64,000 bases of DNA from Vibrio agarivorans. Its GTDB lineage: Bacteria; Pseudomonadota; Gammaproteobacteria; Enterobacterales; Vibrionaceae. The stretch's first letter is position 1, and each line of letters starts with the position of its first letter. The DNA lies in contig NZ_JAUFQF010000002.1 in NCBI RefSeq assembly GCF_030409635.1, forward strand, positions 186,001 through 250,000, in the 5' to 3' direction. The notes under the pieces are model-generated. The model searched no databases, had not been told where the DNA came from, and saw only the letters and a program-made list of their open reading frames with translations. The translations under genes were made by a program, and so were the position numbers. Shown in pieces: positions 1 to 8,944 of this stretch.

Positions 1-693
1 TTTTCTGAACTCTCAGCAAAGCGGGCAGATGAGCAGCTCAAACAACTCCAGCAGCAACAGCTTTTCTGGTCAATCAAGTGCCGTTTTTTGGCCCTGACAA
101 CGCTTTATACCCTCGGAGCATTAGTGGCTTACCCTGTTGTACGTCTTGTACTTGGAGAGCAATATGCCATCCATTCTGATGCCTTCTTTTGGCTGTGTAT
201 TGGCTTTGCGGTGATCTCATCAGCCGGCGAAATAGTTGGCTTTCTGCAAGGAACAGGAAGAATTAACTTAGTCACCATACTCAGTACTGTGCGCTGTGTA
301 TTAGTGATGAGCTGTTGTTATCTAATGTGGTCGTTTTCAGCCTCGATAGAGGCGGTAGCGCAAGGGTTTGCTCTCGCCAATAGTGCCCTTTTACTGGTTT
401 ATCTCTCCACTATTTTCTTAGTACTCAAGTTCAGTGTTAAGGCCTACATTTCACACACTTTACCATTGATAACCGTACTATTTTCAGCCATCGGCACAAC
501 CTATTTGGTGGACACTCTAGTTCCAAAGTTTAATCCGCTTGTTGACATAGTAGTGCTATCAACCGCTTACCTATTGAGCTTAGCTATCGCTTTTATTCTG
601 GTTCTGCCAAATGAAACTGGCGCTATCCGCCGCCTACTCACAACCAAGGTATTGAACAAATTGCAAAAACAGACCGTTAGGGAACATGGATGA
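1..693 (+). CDS. Polysaccharide flippase (Wzx/MOP type), C-terminal part, 5' truncated by window edge
   Basis: The reading frame is open from base 1, so the gene begins upstream; about 230 residues are visible. They contain several hydrophobic segments with the pattern of the C-terminal half of MOP-superfamily lipid-linked oligosaccharide flippases: an amphipathic Gln-rich stretch, then a helix ending in a VLGEQYA-type motif, then paired helices. Such proteins flip undecaprenyl-linked repeat units across the inner membrane for Wzy-type polymerisation. Its stop codon overlaps the start of the sulfotransferase gene (ATGA at 690-693), so it is part of the same operon. The family call rests on hydropathy and context; the N-terminus is not visible. 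Confidence 0.7.
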   Translation, partial: FSELSAKRADEQLKQLQQQQLFWSIKCRFLALTTLYTLGALVAYPVVRLVLGEQYAIHSDAFFWLCIGFAVISSAGEIVGFLQGTGRINLVTILSTVRCVLVMSCCYLMWSFSASIEAVAQGFALANSALLLVYLSTIFLVLKFSVKAYISHTLPLITVLFSAIGTTYLVDTLVPKFNPLVDIVVLSTAYLLSLAIAFILVLPNETGAIRRLLTTKVLNKLQKQTVREHG

Positions 694-1631
694 TTGAACT
701 GACTAGTAGAAACCTATTTTGCAAAACAAGTTACGTGATTGACCAGATTGTGGCTAAGACACAAAAAGTACAACCGGTGTTGATTACTGGATACTGGCGC
801 AGTGGGACGACATGGGTGCAAAATGTATTGGCCGCTGGTATCGGCGCCAAAACACTGTTCGAGCCATTAGAGCCGAACACTCTGCTGCCACTGTATAATG
901 GCAGAGTAAAAGAAGTAGCCCCTTACGTGCCATTGTCTTTCGATGTGTTGTCCAAAGACGATTTACGATTTCTTGATCTTGCTTTCGCGGGCATCTCTCC
1001 CAAATACCAACAATTTAACTATCTGTCTCGCGGCAACCTGCAAGAGGCCTTTCGCCACAACGTCGTGGTTAAATTAGTTCGCGGTCAATACATTTCAGGC
1101 GACCTTAAAGAGCGCTACAACCTGTCGAAAGTGCTGCATGTTTCCCGTCACCCCATGGCAGTCACATACAGCATGCTGCGTACCGATTGGGAATGGAGTA
1201 TTCACGAAGCCGACTTTGCCCAACTGTATGTAAAAGAGCGTGACATGCCATTATCGGATGATAAACAAGCGATTCTTGACACCCTCTTGCGCTTCAACAA
1301 CCAGCCACCAGAATGCAAGATTGCGGCAACCTGGGCACTAGGTGAGAAATACACTGAGGAACAAAGTCATACGCAGGTATTTCGCTATGAAGACTTAGTG
1401 ACCCATCCAGAACGCGAGTTTCAAGCCATGACGCAACAAATAGGTCATGAGCTAACGCTACCAGATAACATCACTGCAGCCTCGGTGGTCACTGCGAAGG
1501 ACCGCAAGCATATCGATACTGCAAGTCGACTCCATTCGTGGCGCGATAAGTTAGATGCACAGAAACAGTCAAATATCCGCTCGGTATTACGTGAGTTATG
1601 GCCAGACATCGAACAACATTGGGAACTGTAA
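690..1631 (+). CDS. PAPS-type sulfotransferase of the exopolysaccharide operon
   Basis: This 313-residue soluble protein has the sulfotransferase 5'-phosphosulfate loop near residue 34 (GYWRSGTTWVQNVL) and a plausible 3'-phosphate motif further on (KVLHVSRHPMAVTYS, around residue 150). Members transfer sulfate from PAPS to a hydroxyl of a sugar or lipid. The start overlaps the flippase stop by four bases and the stop abuts the next gene's ATG, so it is translationally coupled inside a polysaccharide operon. The inferred substrate is therefore a sugar of the exopolysaccharide repeat unit, but the sequence does not prove this. A glycolipid or a non-sulfating relative remains possible. Confidence 0.8.
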   Translation: MIELTSRNLFCKTSYVIDQIVAKTQKVQPVLITGYWRSGTTWVQNVLAAGIGAKTLFEPLEPNTLLPLYNGRVKEVAPYVPLSFDVLSKDDLRFLDLAFAGISPKYQQFNYLSRGNLQEAFRHNVVVKLVRGQYISGDLKERYNLSKVLHVSRHPMAVTYSMLRTDWEWSIHEADFAQLYVKERDMPLSDDKQAILDTLLRFNNQPPECKIAATWALGEKYTEEQSHTQVFRYEDLVTHPEREFQAMTQQIGHELTLPDNITAASVVTAKDRKHIDTASRLHSWRDKLDAQKQSNIRSVLRELWPDIEQHWEL

Positions 1632-2699
1632 ATGAACACTACCGACCGCACTGTGCAACCTCAACCTTTACCGCTAGAGACGCAAGACAAAGTCCTTATC
1701 GTCATTCCCTGCTTAAACGAGGTCAATCATATTGAACGCATCGTGACATTTTGTTTCTGCGAAGCCCGGCACCCCGACAGCTTAGTGGTTGTGGCTGATG
1801 GAGGGAGTTGTGATGGCACTCTCGACATTCTCAACCAACTGCAGAATAAGCACAAAAACTTAGTCGTACTCGATAACCCAAGAAAAATTCAGAGTAGCGG
1901 CATAAATCTCGCAGTAACAACCTACGGCAAAGACTTTGAGGTCTTCATTCGTATCGACGTACATGCAGACTACCCTGCGGGCTATATATCGAGCTTAATT
2001 AAAGAACAAAAAGCCACACAAGCCGCCTCAGTGGTAGTGTCTATGGACACGCAAGGAAAAACCGCAAAACAGAAACTGATTGCCGCGACACAAAACTCCG
2101 CTTTAGGTAATGGTGGCTCTGGTCATCGTAACTCTCTCTCAGAAGGCCAGTGGGTTGAGCATGGTCATCACGCCTTAATGCATACACAAGCCTTCCTGCA
2201 AGTTCAGGGGTACGACGAAAGCTTTTCACATAATGAAGACGCGGAACTTGATGCCCGAATTACTCAGCAGGGTGGCAAAATTTGGTTAACGGCTAGCACC
2301 GGCCTGACTTACTACCCAAGGGACTCTTTTGCTGGCTTATTCAAACAGTACAAAGGTTATGGTTCTGGGCGATGTAAAACGCTTTTTAAGCACAAGATGA
2401 AGCCGAAACTGCGCCAACTTATCCCTGTGTTTGTTTTTCCTGCCGTTGCGCTCTCCATTTTTAGCTTTTTGACACCTATAGCTGCCATACCTGCCTTGGC
2501 TTGGTTGCTTCTTGTACTCTTTGCAGGCGCCCTGATAAGCAAGCCTAAAACACTCTCTGGGAGTGCTCGTTACTTGATTGGTGTGCCCGCTATCGTGATG
2601 CATTTTGCTTGGTCACTTGGCTTTTGCCAACAATGTTTAAAGCAGCTTTTTGTCAATCACAAGCCGTCAACTAAACAGGTGGCCACTCATGAAAGTTAA
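1632..2699 (+). CDS. Family-2 glycosyltransferase, ExoA-like, membrane anchored
   Basis: This 355-residue GT-A glycosyltransferase opens with a canonical nucleotide-sugar fold (VLIVIPCLNEVNHIERIV, about residues 22-39), followed by VVADGGSCDGT and a DXD-like RIDVHAD motif near residue 110. The C-terminal 90 residues hold two or three hydrophobic helices, as in succinoglycan ExoA-type enzymes that act at the inner membrane. The ATG directly follows the TAA of the sulfotransferase gene with no spacer. It probably adds one sugar to the undecaprenyl-linked repeat unit. The donor and linkage cannot be read from the sequence. Confidence 0.85.
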   Translation: MNTTDRTVQPQPLPLETQDKVLIVIPCLNEVNHIERIVTFCFCEARHPDSLVVVADGGSCDGTLDILNQLQNKHKNLVVLDNPRKIQSSGINLAVTTYGKDFEVFIRIDVHADYPAGYISSLIKEQKATQAASVVVSMDTQGKTAKQKLIAATQNSALGNGGSGHRNSLSEGQWVEHGHHALMHTQAFLQVQGYDESFSHNEDAELDARITQQGGKIWLTASTGLTYYPRDSFAGLFKQYKGYGSGRCKTLFKHKMKPKLRQLIPVFVFPAVALSIFSFLTPIAAIPALAWLLLVLFAGALISKPKTLSGSARYLIGVPAIVMHFAWSLGFCQQCLKQLFVNHKPSTKQVATHES

Positions 2700-3594
2700 C
2701 TTATGCGTCTGTACGTTTCGTCGGGCATCGCTCAAAGAGACCTTGAATTCAATTGATGCCATGGTCATTCCCGAAGGTGTGAGCCTCTCTATTATCGTTG
2801 CGGATAACGATATAGAGCCATCGGCACAAAGCATTGTTCATGAATTTAATACCCACAGCCAACTCTCTTCTCACTATGTTCATGCCCCTAAGCAGAATAT
2901 TTCGATCGCCCGAAATGCCTGTCTGGAGCATTGTGATGGTGACTGGGTTGGTTTTATCGACGATGACGAACTGATTGATAAGCACTGGCTTGTCGCAATG
3001 CAAACCGCTACTGCAAACAGTCAACATGGTATCTTTCTTGGGCCTGTTGAAGCTCTTTATCACCCACATCACCGCCAGAACTGGATGCCTAAAGGCGCTT
3101 TTCACGACACTACCCCAACGTTTCGCAATGGCGAAATATGTTCTGGCTATACCTGTAATGTGCTTATCCGTTACTCCGACCCTAAAGTAAGAGCCATGCG
3201 CTTCGATGAGCGGTTTGGCCGCACCGGAGGCGAAGACACCTTAATGTTTGAACAGCTGCAGGCACAAGGCCTCTCTATGACTTATGTCGAAGGTGCATTA
3301 GTACAAGAGCCGGTGCCAGAAAGTCGCTCTTCAATGCGTTGGTTGCTGCAGCGACGTTATCGTTTTGGGCAAACTCACGCGCGCGTTTTACTCGAAGAAA
3401 ACCTCTCGATATTAGCCAGACTACGTCACGTCACAATGGCGGCCGGGAAAGCACTATTTTGCTACTTCTCAGCCTTAGTGATGGCCTTCGATGCCGTAAA
3501 GTGGCGCCGGTGGGCTATTAGAGGCGCTCTACACCTAGGGGTTATTTCTCGTATGTTGAAAAATAAGGATATTGAACTCTATGGCCACGCATAA
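2689..3594 (+). CDS. Family-2 glycosyltransferase
   Basis: The protein has 301 residues from the ATG at 2689, whose MKVNLCVCTFRR N-terminus begins exactly at the GT-A fold; an upstream in-frame TTG would add 13 residues that do not look like part of the fold. Motifs are VADNDIEPSA, the acceptor-region WVGFIDDDELID (DDD metal-binding triad) and GGEDTLMFEQL near residue 180. It overlaps the preceding gene by 11 bp and the following gene by 14 bp, so it is tightly coupled in the exopolysaccharide operon. It is predicted to act at the cytoplasmic membrane surface. Sugar specificity is unknown. Confidence 0.85.
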   Translation: MKVNLCVCTFRRASLKETLNSIDAMVIPEGVSLSIIVADNDIEPSAQSIVHEFNTHSQLSSHYVHAPKQNISIARNACLEHCDGDWVGFIDDDELIDKHWLVAMQTATANSQHGIFLGPVEALYHPHHRQNWMPKGAFHDTTPTFRNGEICSGYTCNVLIRYSDPKVRAMRFDERFGRTGGEDTLMFEQLQAQGLSMTYVEGALVQEPVPESRSSMRWLLQRRYRFGQTHARVLLEENLSILARLRHVTMAAGKALFCYFSALVMAFDAVKWRRWAIRGALHLGVISRMLKNKDIELYGHA

Positions 3595-4687
3595 CTCGCC
3601 AGCGAATGATCGCAAAATCAGCATCATTATTACCAGTTACAACTACGAAAAATTTATTCGTAACAGCATCGATAGCGTATTAGCCCAAGACTACCCACAT
3701 GTTGAACTCATCGTAGTGGACGATTGTTCATCGGATAGCTCTCGAGAGATAATCTCCAGCTATGCTGATCAGCTTACAAGTTGCTTTCAAGAGGTAAATC
3801 AAGGGCATGGCGCTGCATTTAATCGCGGCTTTGCGGCTTCGAGCGGCGATTTAGTTATGTTTCTCGATGCGGATGATTTCCTATTACCGAATGCACTCTC
3901 AACCGCTATCGACGCGTTTCAGATGGATACGAGTTTATGCCAGTACCGCATGGCACTGGTTGATGAACAAGGACATCGTTTTGATGTGTTCCCCAAACTC
4001 GAAGTCGAATTTGATACCCAGCAAAGAGCCGAAAATAAACTGCTGCATAGTGGTTATTATCAAACAACCGTTACATCAGGCCTCATTTATTCTCGCCAAT
4101 ACCTAACTCAAGTTCTGCCCATGCCAAGTGAAGATTTTAGACAAGGCGGTGATGGATATCTCGTCTCTCTTGCGCCACTCTACGGCCCCGTAACCAGCAG
4201 TGAAATTGAGCTTTCGGGTTATCGTCAACATGGTGCAAACCACTCTAGTTTTACCAATCAGTTAGTAAAAAGAGCGCAGTGGCGCATTGAACACAACCAA
4301 ATGCGCCACAAAGCCATCATCAAAGCCGCTGCACAACAGCAACGAGTCATCGATAAGCATTTCTACTTTAACGATGTCGGCCTTCTAAGTGAATTTATGT
4401 GCATCAAACTCTTCTCTGAATCGACCTCTCTCTTTCCTCAAGAGCCCCATACCGATTTGCCTGACCACAAAACAACGCCGTCTCGAACAACCATTGCCCG
4501 TCAAGCTCTGCGAAATCTATGGCAAGAGAACATCTCCGTGGCCAACAAGTTAATTCTTGCTGTTTGGTGGCTAAGTATCGCGACACTCCCCAAAAAAGCC
4601 GCGCAGCCAATCTACAGCTGGAAAGTGCTTGCATCGAGCCGACCTGCATTGATTTCAAGATTATCAAAAGTGCTAAGAAGAGCGTAA
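3581..4687 (+). CDS. Family-2 glycosyltransferase, last gene of the exopolysaccharide operon
   Basis: This 368-residue GT2 protein starts at ATG 3581, with AAGGAT at 3565-3570 as ribosome-binding site; a TTG three codons earlier is less likely. The GT-A signature ISIIITSYNYEKFI is followed by VVDDCSSDSS and MFLDADDFL (DAD metal site, about residue 90). The C-terminal 100 residues are basic with one hydrophobic stretch. It overlaps the upstream gene by 14 bp. No open gene follows for 349 bp, so it ends the polysynthetic operon visible here. It probably adds a sugar to the same repeat unit as its neighbours. Confidence 0.85.
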   Translation: MATHNSPANDRKISIIITSYNYEKFIRNSIDSVLAQDYPHVELIVVDDCSSDSSREIISSYADQLTSCFQEVNQGHGAAFNRGFAASSGDLVMFLDADDFLLPNALSTAIDAFQMDTSLCQYRMALVDEQGHRFDVFPKLEVEFDTQQRAENKLLHSGYYQTTVTSGLIYSRQYLTQVLPMPSEDFRQGGDGYLVSLAPLYGPVTSSEIELSGYRQHGANHSSFTNQLVKRAQWRIEHNQMRHKAIIKAAAQQQRVIDKHFYFNDVGLLSEFMCIKLFSESTSLFPQEPHTDLPDHKTTPSRTTIARQALRNLWQENISVANKLILAVWWLSIATLPKKAAQPIYSWKVLASSRPALISRLSKVLRRA

Positions 4688-5036
4688 ATCACACCTAAAA
4701 ACCATTAATCTTGGCCTTGAATACCCCTTTTGCATTAAGGGGCATTTGATAACAAACCATGCTTTTATCATGATTTTGTGCACTCCTAAGGTAAGTATGA
4801 GAACCAAAATGGTGCTAATAAATAGATGCAAATTAAGACACTGAAAATTAAGCAGTTTTGTTTTCATGCCATTTTCATTCAAGACATGAAATCAGTTTGG
4901 CTAAGATCATCGTGTACCTTGTTCGAGGATAGGTAAAGGTAGACTTCACTGGCTAGGCCTCTGACAACATCTGATTCTAGGCAAGGACATGTAAAGGTTG
5001 TTTATTTTCTAGATAGATAAATATAAAGAGGACGTT
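4688..5036. promoter_or_regulatory. Intergenic region upstream of the matrix-protein operon
   Basis: The 349 bp carry no convincing gene. A short dyad CCCCTT/AAGGGG (4724-4742) follows the glycosyltransferase. The last 100 bp are AT-rich and end in AGAGGA just before the cabA ATG, a good ribosome-binding site. By analogy with V. vulnificus and V. parahaemolyticus, a CsgD/VpsT-type regulator is expected to act here, but I cannot identify its operator. No clear -35/-10 pair stands out. Confidence 0.5.
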
Positions 5037-5822
5037 ATGTTTACTAAAATTTATGATGAGCTAACTGCAACACTAGATGATCCTAATCTAGTCGAATTAA
5101 CCAATGGCGACGACGTTTTAAACCTAACAGGTAGTGATGTAAACCTCGTCAATGCTAAGTTCGGTGACGACACAATCAGCGGTGGCGAGAACACCGATAT
5201 TATCTTCGGTATGAACGGAGACGACGTGATTGGCGGTGGTGCGGGCGACGATATTATCGTTGGTGGTATTGGCGCCGACCGCTTATTCGGCTCTTCTGGT
5301 AATGACATCATCGTAGGACGCACGGACGATGCCATGATCGGCGGTGACAATGGTTTTGATATTCTTTACCTAGCGGCTGCGGGTGACGACGATGGTTTCT
5401 TTGACTATGTGACACAAGCTCGAGGCATCGAGGCTATCGTTGCTTACGGTCAAGAAGAGGTTTCTGCTCGAGTCAGTTTAACGTCGATTCAAGGCCAATC
5501 ACAAGATGACGGTGATGAGACCACACCAGACACAGACGACACCTTCATCGCAGTTGGGCTAGAAAGCCTATCACTGATTGGCGTTCACAAGTTCATGGAA
5601 GACGGTGCGTTGTCGTTTAGCGTTGAAGATATTGACGGTCAAGAAGAGCAAGATTATATCGAGCTGCTCAACCTTGATATCTTTTCTGAACTTAACCTTG
5701 ACCTTAAAGCCATCACCTTTGGTGGTGAAGAAAACAGCGTCACTATCGTTACAGATATGGATCTCGACGATATCACTGCGTTCGATGGTGTGTCTCTTGA
5801 AGATATGTCAATGGACGCTTAG
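5037..5822 (+). CDS. cabA: Secreted RTX-type calcium-binding biofilm matrix protein (CabA-like)
   Basis: This 261-residue, strongly acidic protein has no Sec signal peptide. Residues about 22-112 hold consecutive glycine/aspartate nonapeptide repeats (for example GDDVIGGGAGDDIIVGG), which form a Ca2+-binding beta-roll. The C-terminal half is Asp/Glu rich with few basic residues, as in type I secretion substrates whose export signal is C-terminal. Downstream lie an ABC exporter and an HlyD protein, the arrangement of cabABC in V. vulnificus, where CabA is a calcium-binding matrix protein needed for biofilm architecture. An intrinsic terminator directly after it should make its mRNA more abundant than that of the exporter. 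The name rests on architecture and neighbours, not on alignment. Confidence 0.75.
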   Translation: MFTKIYDELTATLDDPNLVELTNGDDVLNLTGSDVNLVNAKFGDDTISGGENTDIIFGMNGDDVIGGGAGDDIIVGGIGADRLFGSSGNDIIVGRTDDAMIGGDNGFDILYLAAAGDDDGFFDYVTQARGIEAIVAYGQEEVSARVSLTSIQGQSQDDGDETTPDTDDTFIAVGLESLSLIGVHKFMEDGALSFSVEDIDGQEEQDYIELLNLDIFSELNLDLKAITFGGEENSVTIVTDMDLDDITAFDGVSLEDMSMDA

Positions 5823-5855
5823 TCCTTTGAACAAACGCTTCATTGACTAAATGAT

Positions 5856-5886
5856 AAGCACAGAAGCCTATGCTTCTGTGCTTTTA
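5856..5886 (+). terminator. Intrinsic terminator between cabA and cabB
   Basis: A perfect 12-bp stem (AAGCACAGAAGC, 5856-5867, with GCTTCTGTGCTT, 5872-5883) has a 4-nt loop and ends in a short T run. It sits 34 bp after the cabA stop and is likely a partial terminator that lowers exporter expression relative to its substrate. Confidence 0.8.
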
Positions 5887-5957
5887 CTACTTTCTGTAAC
5901 GCGATCGATTCTTAGCGAGAGCAAAATTAGGGGTTAAACAAGGAGCCGTTAGCCTAT

Positions 5958-7622
5958 ATGAATACACCTCAACCATCACTCAGCTCTGTCTTCACTAAAG
6001 CCTCGAAAAAACTCAGGTTTGGTATTTGTTGGATCGTCTTTTTTTCATTCTTCATCAACGTGCTTGCCTTGGCATTGCCCTTCTATTCGCTCCAAGTCTT
6101 TGACCGCGTTCTCACTTCACAAAGCATCGATACCTTGTGGCTGCTCTCTGCCATCGCCTTATTATTTGTCACACTTTACGCCCTACTCGATTGGGTTCGA
6201 AATCGCATGTTTCTCGCTTTAAGTGAAAACTGGAATCATGACGTATCGAGTGCTGTCCACGTCACTTCCATCTATGCAAGCAAAAGTGGCAAAACACAGA
6301 GCCAGAGTATCTTGCAGTTGATGAAGTCCATCCGTAATACCCTATCGCTGTCACTATCGCCCTTGTTTGACTTGCCTTGGACGTCATTACTGTTTTTACT
6401 ACTTGTTGCATTACACCCGCTTTACGGCGTAATCTCTGCCATTACTATCACTGGCCTTGTATTGCTTTCGTTACTCAATTATCGCTATAAAAAAAACAGC
6501 GATAAAGGGGCGTCTAAGGAACTAACTAAAAGCACAAATGAGAGTATCCGAGCCCTTAGTATGACCCGAGCTGCTGCAGGACACTTTTCAAACCAAGATT
6601 CAATAAGCTTCACCAAAAGCATCAAAACTCAGAGCTACAGTAAAAACATTGCGGGCTTTTCGCGTTTCTTCCGTTATCTAGCGCAAATTGCGATCGTTTC
6701 AACTGGCGCTATACTCGTCATCGACCGAGAAGTGACCGCGGGTACAATGATTGCCGCAAGCATGCTCGCTGGGCGAGTATTCTCACCCTATGAGGCCATG
6801 GTCTCCCATTTACATGCATGGTTATCTGCCAGTGATCACTGGTATAAACTCAAGGCGGCGACAAAAGCGGCTCAAGATCACCCGATTGATGTTTCGCTAC
6901 CGGAGGCCAAGGGCCACATACAAGCACAAGGCGTCACTATTCTCCACCCGGGTTCAACAACCTCTTTTCTCAAACAGATATCGCTGGATGTCCCAGCAGG
7001 TTGCACAGTGGCATTTGTCGGCGAATCTGGATGTGGCAAAAGCACACTGCTTAAAGCATTCGCGGGGCTAAGGCAGCCCGCCTTTGGGCATATTCGTCTC
7101 GATGGGGCAACCTATGAGCAGTGGTATTCAGAGAAACTGTCTGGGGTATTAAGCTATTATTCCACCGATTCAGAGTTCATGGATGGCACAATTTTAGAGA
7201 ACATCTCTCGATTTTCTGCGCTAACTGATGCAACAAAAGTCCACCAGGCCTGCCTTGCTGTTGGGCTCCATGAAACCATTCTAAAATGGCCAAAAGGGTA
7301 TGAAACTCGACTAGGACAAGATGTCACTCCATCAAGCTCTGAATTTCATCGGCTGCTGCTCGCTCGGGCGCTCTTTAGCCAACCGAAAGTACTGATCCTC
7401 GACCAACCCGACGCTTTTCTTGGTCCACTCGGTGAAAAGCTACTCAAAAGGATACTCGTTGAGCGAAAAAAACTTAAGCTCACTACACTATTCGCAACCA
7501 ACCACTCTGCTCTACTTAATTTTTCAGACCGCATTGTGGTGCTTGATAAAGGGAAGATTCAATCTGATGCCCCAACACATCAGCTTGCACAAGCTTATAA
7601 AGCGCAGTTAAAACCAGCCTAA
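5958..7622 (+). CDS. cabB: Type I secretion ABC transporter (PrtD/CabB-like) with degenerate ATPase motifs
   Basis: This 554-residue half-transporter has an N-terminal membrane domain with about six hydrophobic segments (residues 20-300) and a C-terminal nucleotide-binding domain; there is no C39 peptidase domain. Walker A is intact (GESGCGKS, 355-362), and the H-loop His516 is present. The Q-loop position reads SYYSTD (399-404) without glutamine, the signature loop is PSSSE (458-462) instead of LSGGQ, and the residue after the Walker B aspartate is Gln483 instead of the catalytic Glu. It should export the RTX matrix protein through the inner membrane together with the HlyD protein and a TolC-type channel encoded elsewhere. 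The ribosome-binding site (AGGAG, 5941-5945) is 12 bases from the ATG. Assignment to the exporter family is firm; ATPase competence is uncertain. Confidence 0.85.
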   Translation: MNTPQPSLSSVFTKASKKLRFGICWIVFFSFFINVLALALPFYSLQVFDRVLTSQSIDTLWLLSAIALLFVTLYALLDWVRNRMFLALSENWNHDVSSAVHVTSIYASKSGKTQSQSILQLMKSIRNTLSLSLSPLFDLPWTSLLFLLLVALHPLYGVISAITITGLVLLSLLNYRYKKNSDKGASKELTKSTNESIRALSMTRAAAGHFSNQDSISFTKSIKTQSYSKNIAGFSRFFRYLAQIAIVSTGAILVIDREVTAGTMIAASMLAGRVFSPYEAMVSHLHAWLSASDHWYKLKAATKAAQDHPIDVSLPEAKGHIQAQGVTILHPGSTTSFLKQISLDVPAGCTVAFVGESGCGKSTLLKAFAGLRQPAFGHIRLDGATYEQWYSEKLSGVLSYYSTDSEFMDGTILENISRFSALTDATKVHQACLAVGLHETILKWPKGYETRLGQDVTPSSSEFHRLLLARALFSQPKVLILDQPDAFLGPLGEKLLKRILVERKKLKLTTLFATNHSALLNFSDRIVVLDKGKIQSDAPTHQLAQAYKAQLKPA

Positions 7623-7635
7623 ACGGAATGAAATA

Positions 7636-8922
7636 ATGAAATCAGGAATAAACTACTGGATTACTGTTGGGCTTACGCTTTTGATTATCGGTGCAGGCCT
7701 AACATTCTCATGGATATATTCGGCACCTTTGAGTAGCGCCGCCATCGCGCCTGGTCAGCTTATCGTGGAAGGAAAACGTAAAAAAATTCAACACCTTGAA
7801 GGCGGAATCATTGAAGAAATTCATGTTAAAGAGGGCGATTTAGTAGAAAAAGGCTCACAACTGGTAACACTTAACTCAACTCGCGCAAAAACACAATATC
7901 TACAAGTTCGCTCGCGATACCTTAATGCGCTTGCGAAGTACAATCGCCTACAATCAGAAGTCAAAGAGCAACGCCATATAGAGTATCATTCAGACCTTCT
8001 GGTGGATGACATACTCGCTCAGCAAGCGGTAGACACACAGACGAAGCTAATGCAGATCAGGTTGGAATCGCTTGACGGGTTGACCAACGTGGCTGAAAAA
8101 CGCATGCAACAAGCTAAACAAAATTTAACCTCTTATCTCTCTCGCGCTAAAACAGACCGCAAGGCAATGGCGTTGTTAGACGAGCAAGTAAACATGCTTT
8201 CAAAGCTCTCTAAGCAGGGCTATGCCTCAAAAGACCAACTCCTGTATTCTCAGCGCGAGCGACTCGATATGCAACGCAGCATTGATGATTATGATTCTGC
8301 TATTCAACGCCAAGACTTAATTATTGCTGAGGCGGCGCAAACCATTACCAATATTCGCCTTGAGTTCATCAAAGAGGCGTCAGAAGAACTAGAAGAAGCG
8401 GAACACGACGTCATCGAGCTCAAAGAACGTGAGCAGCAAGCCATTGAAGAGCTTGCTCGCACCAAGGTTGCAAGCCCAATCAACGGCAAAGTGGTCGAGT
8501 TACATGTGAACACACTAGGCGGTATTGTCGATAGTGGTGAAGTGATTGTCGAGATCGTTCCCGTAGATGGAGAGCTTATCGTAGAAGCAAGTGTCGACCC
8601 CACCGACATTGATACCCTCGCCATAGGTCAAACCGCTGAAATTCGCCTGACTTCCTACAACTACCGGCGTACTCTCCCTCTTAAAGGCGAGGTGGTCTAT
8701 ATTTCTGCTGACAGCATACTGAATGAAAAAGACGACACTTCGAGCTATACCATTAACGTAAAAATCGACGCCCAAACGCTAGAGCAAGATCACCCCGTAA
8801 AACTCTATCCTGGCATGCCAGCTGAAGTGCTTATCTTGCTAGATAAACGAACGGTAGCTGACTATCTACTTAACCCTATTTTGATCTCTTTGAATCGATC
8901 ATTCAGAGATTCAGACTACTAA
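7636..8922 (+). CDS. cabC: HlyD-family membrane fusion protein of the type I exporter (CabC-like)
   Basis: The protein has 428 residues, with one N-terminal membrane helix (about 7-27). A half-lipoyl segment follows (GKRKKIQHLEGGIIEEIHVK), then a long periplasmic coiled coil (about 90-270), the second half-lipoyl segment (VASPINGKVVELHV, about 280) and a beta-barrel domain. It bridges the ABC exporter to TolC in the periplasm. It lies 13 bp after the exporter gene and 22 bp before the next gene, so all three are probably one transcript. Length and domain order are typical for PrtE/HlyD proteins. Confidence 0.88.
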   Translation: MKSGINYWITVGLTLLIIGAGLTFSWIYSAPLSSAAIAPGQLIVEGKRKKIQHLEGGIIEEIHVKEGDLVEKGSQLVTLNSTRAKTQYLQVRSRYLNALAKYNRLQSEVKEQRHIEYHSDLLVDDILAQQAVDTQTKLMQIRLESLDGLTNVAEKRMQQAKQNLTSYLSRAKTDRKAMALLDEQVNMLSKLSKQGYASKDQLLYSQRERLDMQRSIDDYDSAIQRQDLIIAEAAQTITNIRLEFIKEASEELEEAEHDVIELKEREQQAIEELARTKVASPINGKVVELHVNTLGGIVDSGEVIVEIVPVDGELIVEASVDPTDIDTLAIGQTAEIRLTSYNYRRTLPLKGEVVYISADSILNEKDDTSSYTINVKIDAQTLEQDHPVKLYPGMPAEVLILLDKRTVADYLLNPILISLNRSFRDSDY

Positions 8923-8944
8923 ACGCTGTACAAGGACTGTTCAG

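Noticed and set aside
4724..4742. Hairpin CCCCTT/AAGGGG after the last glycosyltransferase as a terminator
   Set aside because: Only six base pairs and no T-run follow, so it is too weak to list as a terminator.
5051..5350. A 99-codon minus-strand frame inside the RTX gene, Ser/Pro/Ile rich
   Set aside because: It is the antisense of the Gly/Asp repeats and has no start signals.
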